Below, piece after piece: positions 61,579 to 64,000 of a stretch of DNA of 64,000 bases. The translations under genes were made by a program, and so were the position numbers. The notes beneath the pieces are model-generated. The model was not told the origin of the DNA. It worked only from the letters and a program-made list of their open reading frames with translations, and made no database searches. The stretch's first letter is position 1, and every line of letters starts with the position of its first letter. Location: positions 1-64,000 of the forward strand of contig NZ_FNJO01000021.1 in the NCBI RefSeq assembly GCF_900104095.1, written 5' to 3'. Source of the stretch: Ralstonia sp. 25mfcol4.1. GTDB taxonomy: Bacteria > Pseudomonadota > Gammaproteobacteria > Burkholderiales > Burkholderiaceae.

Positions 61579-63390
61579 TCAGAACACGTTGACCTGATCG
61601 ACCGGACCGGCCGCGCGCACCGCGCCATCGGCCGGCGGGGCCACGGTATCGGCCAGCCAGTCGGGCTCTGTGCCGCCGCCCAGCGGGTCTTGCGGCAGCA
61701 CGCGATGCACGAGCACCAGTTGCGCCAGGCGCATGCGACGCACGGAGCCGATCCGGCCCGCTTCCCAGGCCATGGCGACGGCGCTGGTGACGTGGTACAG
61801 CGCCGACGCGGCCTGGCGGGCCAGCACGTCGCCATCGGCACCGGCCTCGGCCGCACGCGTGGCCAGTGCGGCGGCATTGGCGATGGCTGCGGCAAACACT
61901 TCGCGCGCCTGCGCCTGCAGCGGCGTGTCGTGCAGCAGACCGCTCAGATGCGCCTGCAGCACCGGCAGCGAGCCTTCGCGTCGGATGGCCCGCAGCACGT
62001 CGAGTGCGACGATGTTGCTGGTGCCTTCCCAGATCGATCCCAGATGGGCGTCGCGCACCAGGCGCGGGTCGCTCCATTCCTCGATGTAGCCACAGCCGCC
62101 GCGGATCTCCATCGCATCGCCGGTCACCTTGCGGGCGTCGCGGCAGGCGCGGAACTTGATCAGCGGCGTCAGGATGCGCATCAGCGGATAGGCGTCGGCC
62201 TCGCCCGCGTCGGCGCGGCGCAGCGCCTCGGCGGTCTGGAACACCATCGTGCGGGCCTGCTCGGTGGGCAGTGTGAGCTTGAGCAACTGGCGGCGCATCA
62301 GCGGCATGTCGGCCAGCCGCTTGCCAAAGGCGCGGCGCTCGCGGGCGATGAACTGGCCCTCGGTCAGCGCGCGGCGCATCAGGCCGGCCGCCCGCACGCC
62401 GTTGGACAGCCGCGAGTTGTTGATCATGTCGGCCATCTGCACGAAGCCACGGCCCAGTTCGCCCACCAGGTGCGCGTGCGCGCCTTCCAGGCGGATTTCG
62501 CCGCTGGCCATCGAGCGCGTGCCCAGCTTGTCCTTGAGACGGATGATGCGGTAGTGGTTGGCGCTGCCATCGGCCAGCGTGCGCGGCAGCAGGAACAGCG
62601 ACACGCCCTTGATGCCGTCCACGGCCGTGCCATCGGCCTCTTCGACGCGCGCCAGCACCATGGCCAGTGCGGCGTCGGGGTTCGAGCAGAACCACTTGTC
62701 GCCCACCAGGCGCCAGCCGCCTTCGGCGCTGTCGTCGCGGATCGCCCGCGTGGCCGTGGCGGCCACATCCGAGCCGGCACCCTGTTCGGTCATGAACATC
62801 GCGCCCTGGTACAGGTCGTCGAACACCTGCGTGGTCAGGTTGGGCAGGAATCGGTCGACCAGTGCCGCGTCGCCGAACTTGCGCAGCGTGCGCGTCAGCG
62901 AGTCGGTCATCGACAGCGGGCAGCACAGGCCGAATTCGGCCTGCACGAACAGATAGGTCAGCGCGTACTTGGCTGCCGGCGGCATCGGCTTGTCCCAGCC
63001 CAGCACCCCGCCGCGATGCGACGCGGCGGCCAGGCCGAATTCCGAAAACGCCACGCGTTCCAGTTCGACGTAGGCGGGATGCTTGTGGATCCGCTGGCCG
63101 TCCAGCCCGGTGCGCGTGCGATGCGACAGCGTCGGCGGGGCGTGGTCGGCCACGTTGGCGAGTTCGTCGAGCACGCCGCCGGCCAGCGCGCCCATGCGCT
63201 CCAGGTGCGGCAGCAGGTGATTGAACAGGTCGGCTGGCAGGTACAGCGGCAGCAGCGCGCGCAGGTCGGGGTCAGCCGCGAACAGGCTCGAACCGTGGCG
63301 GTCGGGCACCGGATGGGCGTCTGGCTGGCCGTAAGGCGGGGAAAGTGGCGCGGGCGGCGATGCGGCGGGGCGGGTGGCGCTGGTCGGCAT
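61579..63390 (-). CDS. Acyl-CoA dehydrogenase family protein, AidB-like
   Basis: A 603-residue member of the large acyl-CoA dehydrogenases, AidB-like. It has MTEQGAGSDVAATATRAI (FAD loop), WFCSNPDAALAMVLAR, RGCGYIEEW-like GGCGYIEEWSDPRLVRDAHLG and the C-terminal IWEGTSNIVALDVLR, with a Glu in the WEGT position. The N-terminal extension (about 45 residues) is Pro-rich. AidB of E. coli is linked to alkylation protection, but here the neighbourhood (CoA-transferase and Bug receptor) suggests catabolism. ATG 63390 is the start. It is first gene of the unit, divergent from a LysR gene. Confidence 0.88.
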   Translation of the reverse strand: MPTSATRPAASPPAPLSPPYGQPDAHPVPDRHGSSLFAADPDLRALLPLYLPADLFNHLLPHLERMGALAGGVLDELANVADHAPPTLSHRTRTGLDGQRIHKHPAYVELERVAFSEFGLAAASHRGGVLGWDKPMPPAAKYALTYLFVQAEFGLCCPLSMTDSLTRTLRKFGDAALVDRFLPNLTTQVFDDLYQGAMFMTEQGAGSDVAATATRAIRDDSAEGGWRLVGDKWFCSNPDAALAMVLARVEEADGTAVDGIKGVSLFLLPRTLADGSANHYRIIRLKDKLGTRSMASGEIRLEGAHAHLVGELGRGFVQMADMINNSRLSNGVRAAGLMRRALTEGQFIARERRAFGKRLADMPLMRRQLLKLTLPTEQARTMVFQTAEALRRADAGEADAYPLMRILTPLIKFRACRDARKVTGDAMEIRGGCGYIEEWSDPRLVRDAHLGSIWEGTSNIVALDVLRAIRREGSLPVLQAHLSGLLHDTPLQAQAREVFAAAIANAAALATRAAEAGADGDVLARQAASALYHVTSAVAMAWEAGRIGSVRRMRLAQLVLVHRVLPQDPLGGGTEPDWLADTVAPPADGAVRAAGPVDQVNVF

Positions 63391-63474
63391 GCGGTGTCTC
63401 CGTTGGCTCCCTGCCCTGCAGAACGGCGGGCGGGATGGTTTGGGATCCATTATTTGATCGCCAACGATTCGCGT

Positions 63475-63513
63475 CCAATTCTAAAATTGGCTTGATCAAT
63501 ACAAAATTTGTAT
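63475..63513. promoter_or_regulatory. LysR-type operator cluster between divergent genes
   Basis: Three inverted repeats in 39 bp: CCAATT-CTAA-AATTGG (63475-63490), TTGATCAA (63492-63499) and ATACAAA-A-TTTGTAT (63499-63513). The last one fits the T-N11-A LysR box and lies only a few bases before the LysR start codon, as expected for autorepression. The upstream one would serve the divergent acyl-CoA dehydrogenase unit. Confidence 0.6.
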
Positions 63514-63517
63514 CGCC

Positions 63518-64000
63518 ATGGAATTCCGCCACCTGCGTTACTTTCTCGTGCTGGCCGAGGAACTGCACTTCGGCCGCGCCGCCCGGCGCCTGTCGATTTC
63601 ACAGCCGCCGCTCTCGCTGAACATCCAGCAGCTCGAAGCGTCGGTAGGCGCCCGGCTGTTCGAGCGCGACAGCCGCGGGGTGCGCCTGACCGCCGCCGGC
63701 CGGGCATTTCAGGAATCGGCTATCGCCTTGCTGGCGCAAGCTGAATCGGCACGGCTGCTGGCGCGCGAGATAGAGGCCGGCGCGGTGGGCCGCCTGCGGG
63801 TGGGCTTTGTCGGGTCGATGCTGTATCGCGGGTTGCCGCAGCGGCTGCAGGAATTCCAGCGCCGCTATCCCGGCATCCATGTGGCGCTGACCGAACTCAA
63901 TTCGCAGGAACAAATCGATGCCCTGCTGCATGGCGAACTCGATGCGGGCTTTGTCCACACCAGCCGGGTGCCCGATGAACTGGCGGCCACGCTGGCGCAT
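63518..64000 (+). CDS. LysR family transcriptional regulator, cut by the window edge
   Basis: The first 161 codons of a LysR regulator; the frame stays open to the right edge. The HTH is at about residues 18-37 (FGRAARRLSISQPPLSLNI), and the start of the effector domain (LRVGFVGSMLYRGLP) is visible. It has the CbbR/BenM-CatR-like N-terminus MEFRHLRYFLVLAEELHF. It is divergent from the AidB-like/Bug/CoA-transferase unit and shares a palindrome-rich control region, so it is very likely the activator of that unit. Confidence 0.9.
   Translation, partial: MEFRHLRYFLVLAEELHFGRAARRLSISQPPLSLNIQQLEASVGARLFERDSRGVRLTAAGRAFQESAIALLAQAESARLLAREIEAGAVGRLRVGFVGSMLYRGLPQRLQEFQRRYPGIHVALTELNSQEQIDALLHGELDAGFVHTSRVPDELAATLAH

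Overview
The window is a GC-rich chromosomal segment of a betaproteobacterium in the Burkholderiaceae. Cupriavidus or Ralstonia is the best guess. This rests on the gene families present (orphan Bug-type solute receptor, CaiB/BaiF CoA-transferase, many LysR regulators, LutACB-LldP lactate module, EutBC, PlpD-type patatin autotransporter) and on the base composition. The call is by recognition; no database search was possible.

Layout. Positions 1-145 hold the promoter and antitermination leader of an rRNA operon that reads leftwards out of the window; its 16S gene lies beyond the edge. Positions 446-952 carry an OsmC-family gene and then a compact unit (sigma70 promoter overlapped by a Fur-box palindrome, about 70 nt, Rho-independent terminator) that looks like an undescribed iron-regulated small RNA. 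Positions 2.2-7.4 kb hold a BvgA-like response regulator overlapping an HPt protein, a DedA-rhodanese fusion and a large membrane patatin with a glycine-rich expansion. Positions 8.3-12.0 kb form an A+T-richer island: a large peptidoglycan-hydrolase toxin (M23-like plus GH19-like) followed by two exported paralogous proteins that look like periplasmic immunity proteins, the distal one damaged where the island meets the neighbouring gene.

Positions 12-31.7 kb are mostly housekeeping and envelope genes: chemoreceptor, lipoate-ligase-like protein, polysaccharide deacetylase, a second EF-G, a 1054-residue GT51/transpeptidase, argG, slyX, EamA exporter and sirtuin. Positions 31.8-43.7 kb hold a PlpD-like patatin, regulators, a LysR/LysE pair, a DNA alkylation repair operon (Ada-AlkA fusion plus Ogt) and a double M16 protease. 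At 43.8-44.4 kb a 15-bp tandem repeat runs into a strong promoter with a near-perfect LexA box in front of a 123-residue protein of unknown function. This is a candidate new SOS gene.

Positions 44.5-64 kb are catabolic: acyl-CoA dehydrogenase, an MHS-family permease with LysR, ethanolamine ammonia-lyase (eutBC), the lactate operon lutACB-lldP under a divergent GntR regulator with a clear operator, and a CoA-transferase / Bug receptor / AidB-like acyl-CoA dehydrogenase cluster divergent from a LysR gene cut by the right edge. No tRNA gene, insertion sequence, prophage or CRISPR array was seen. The strongest candidates for something undescribed are the Fur-box small RNA (851-952), the LexA-box gene (43970-44401) and the toxin-immunity island (8322-12029).
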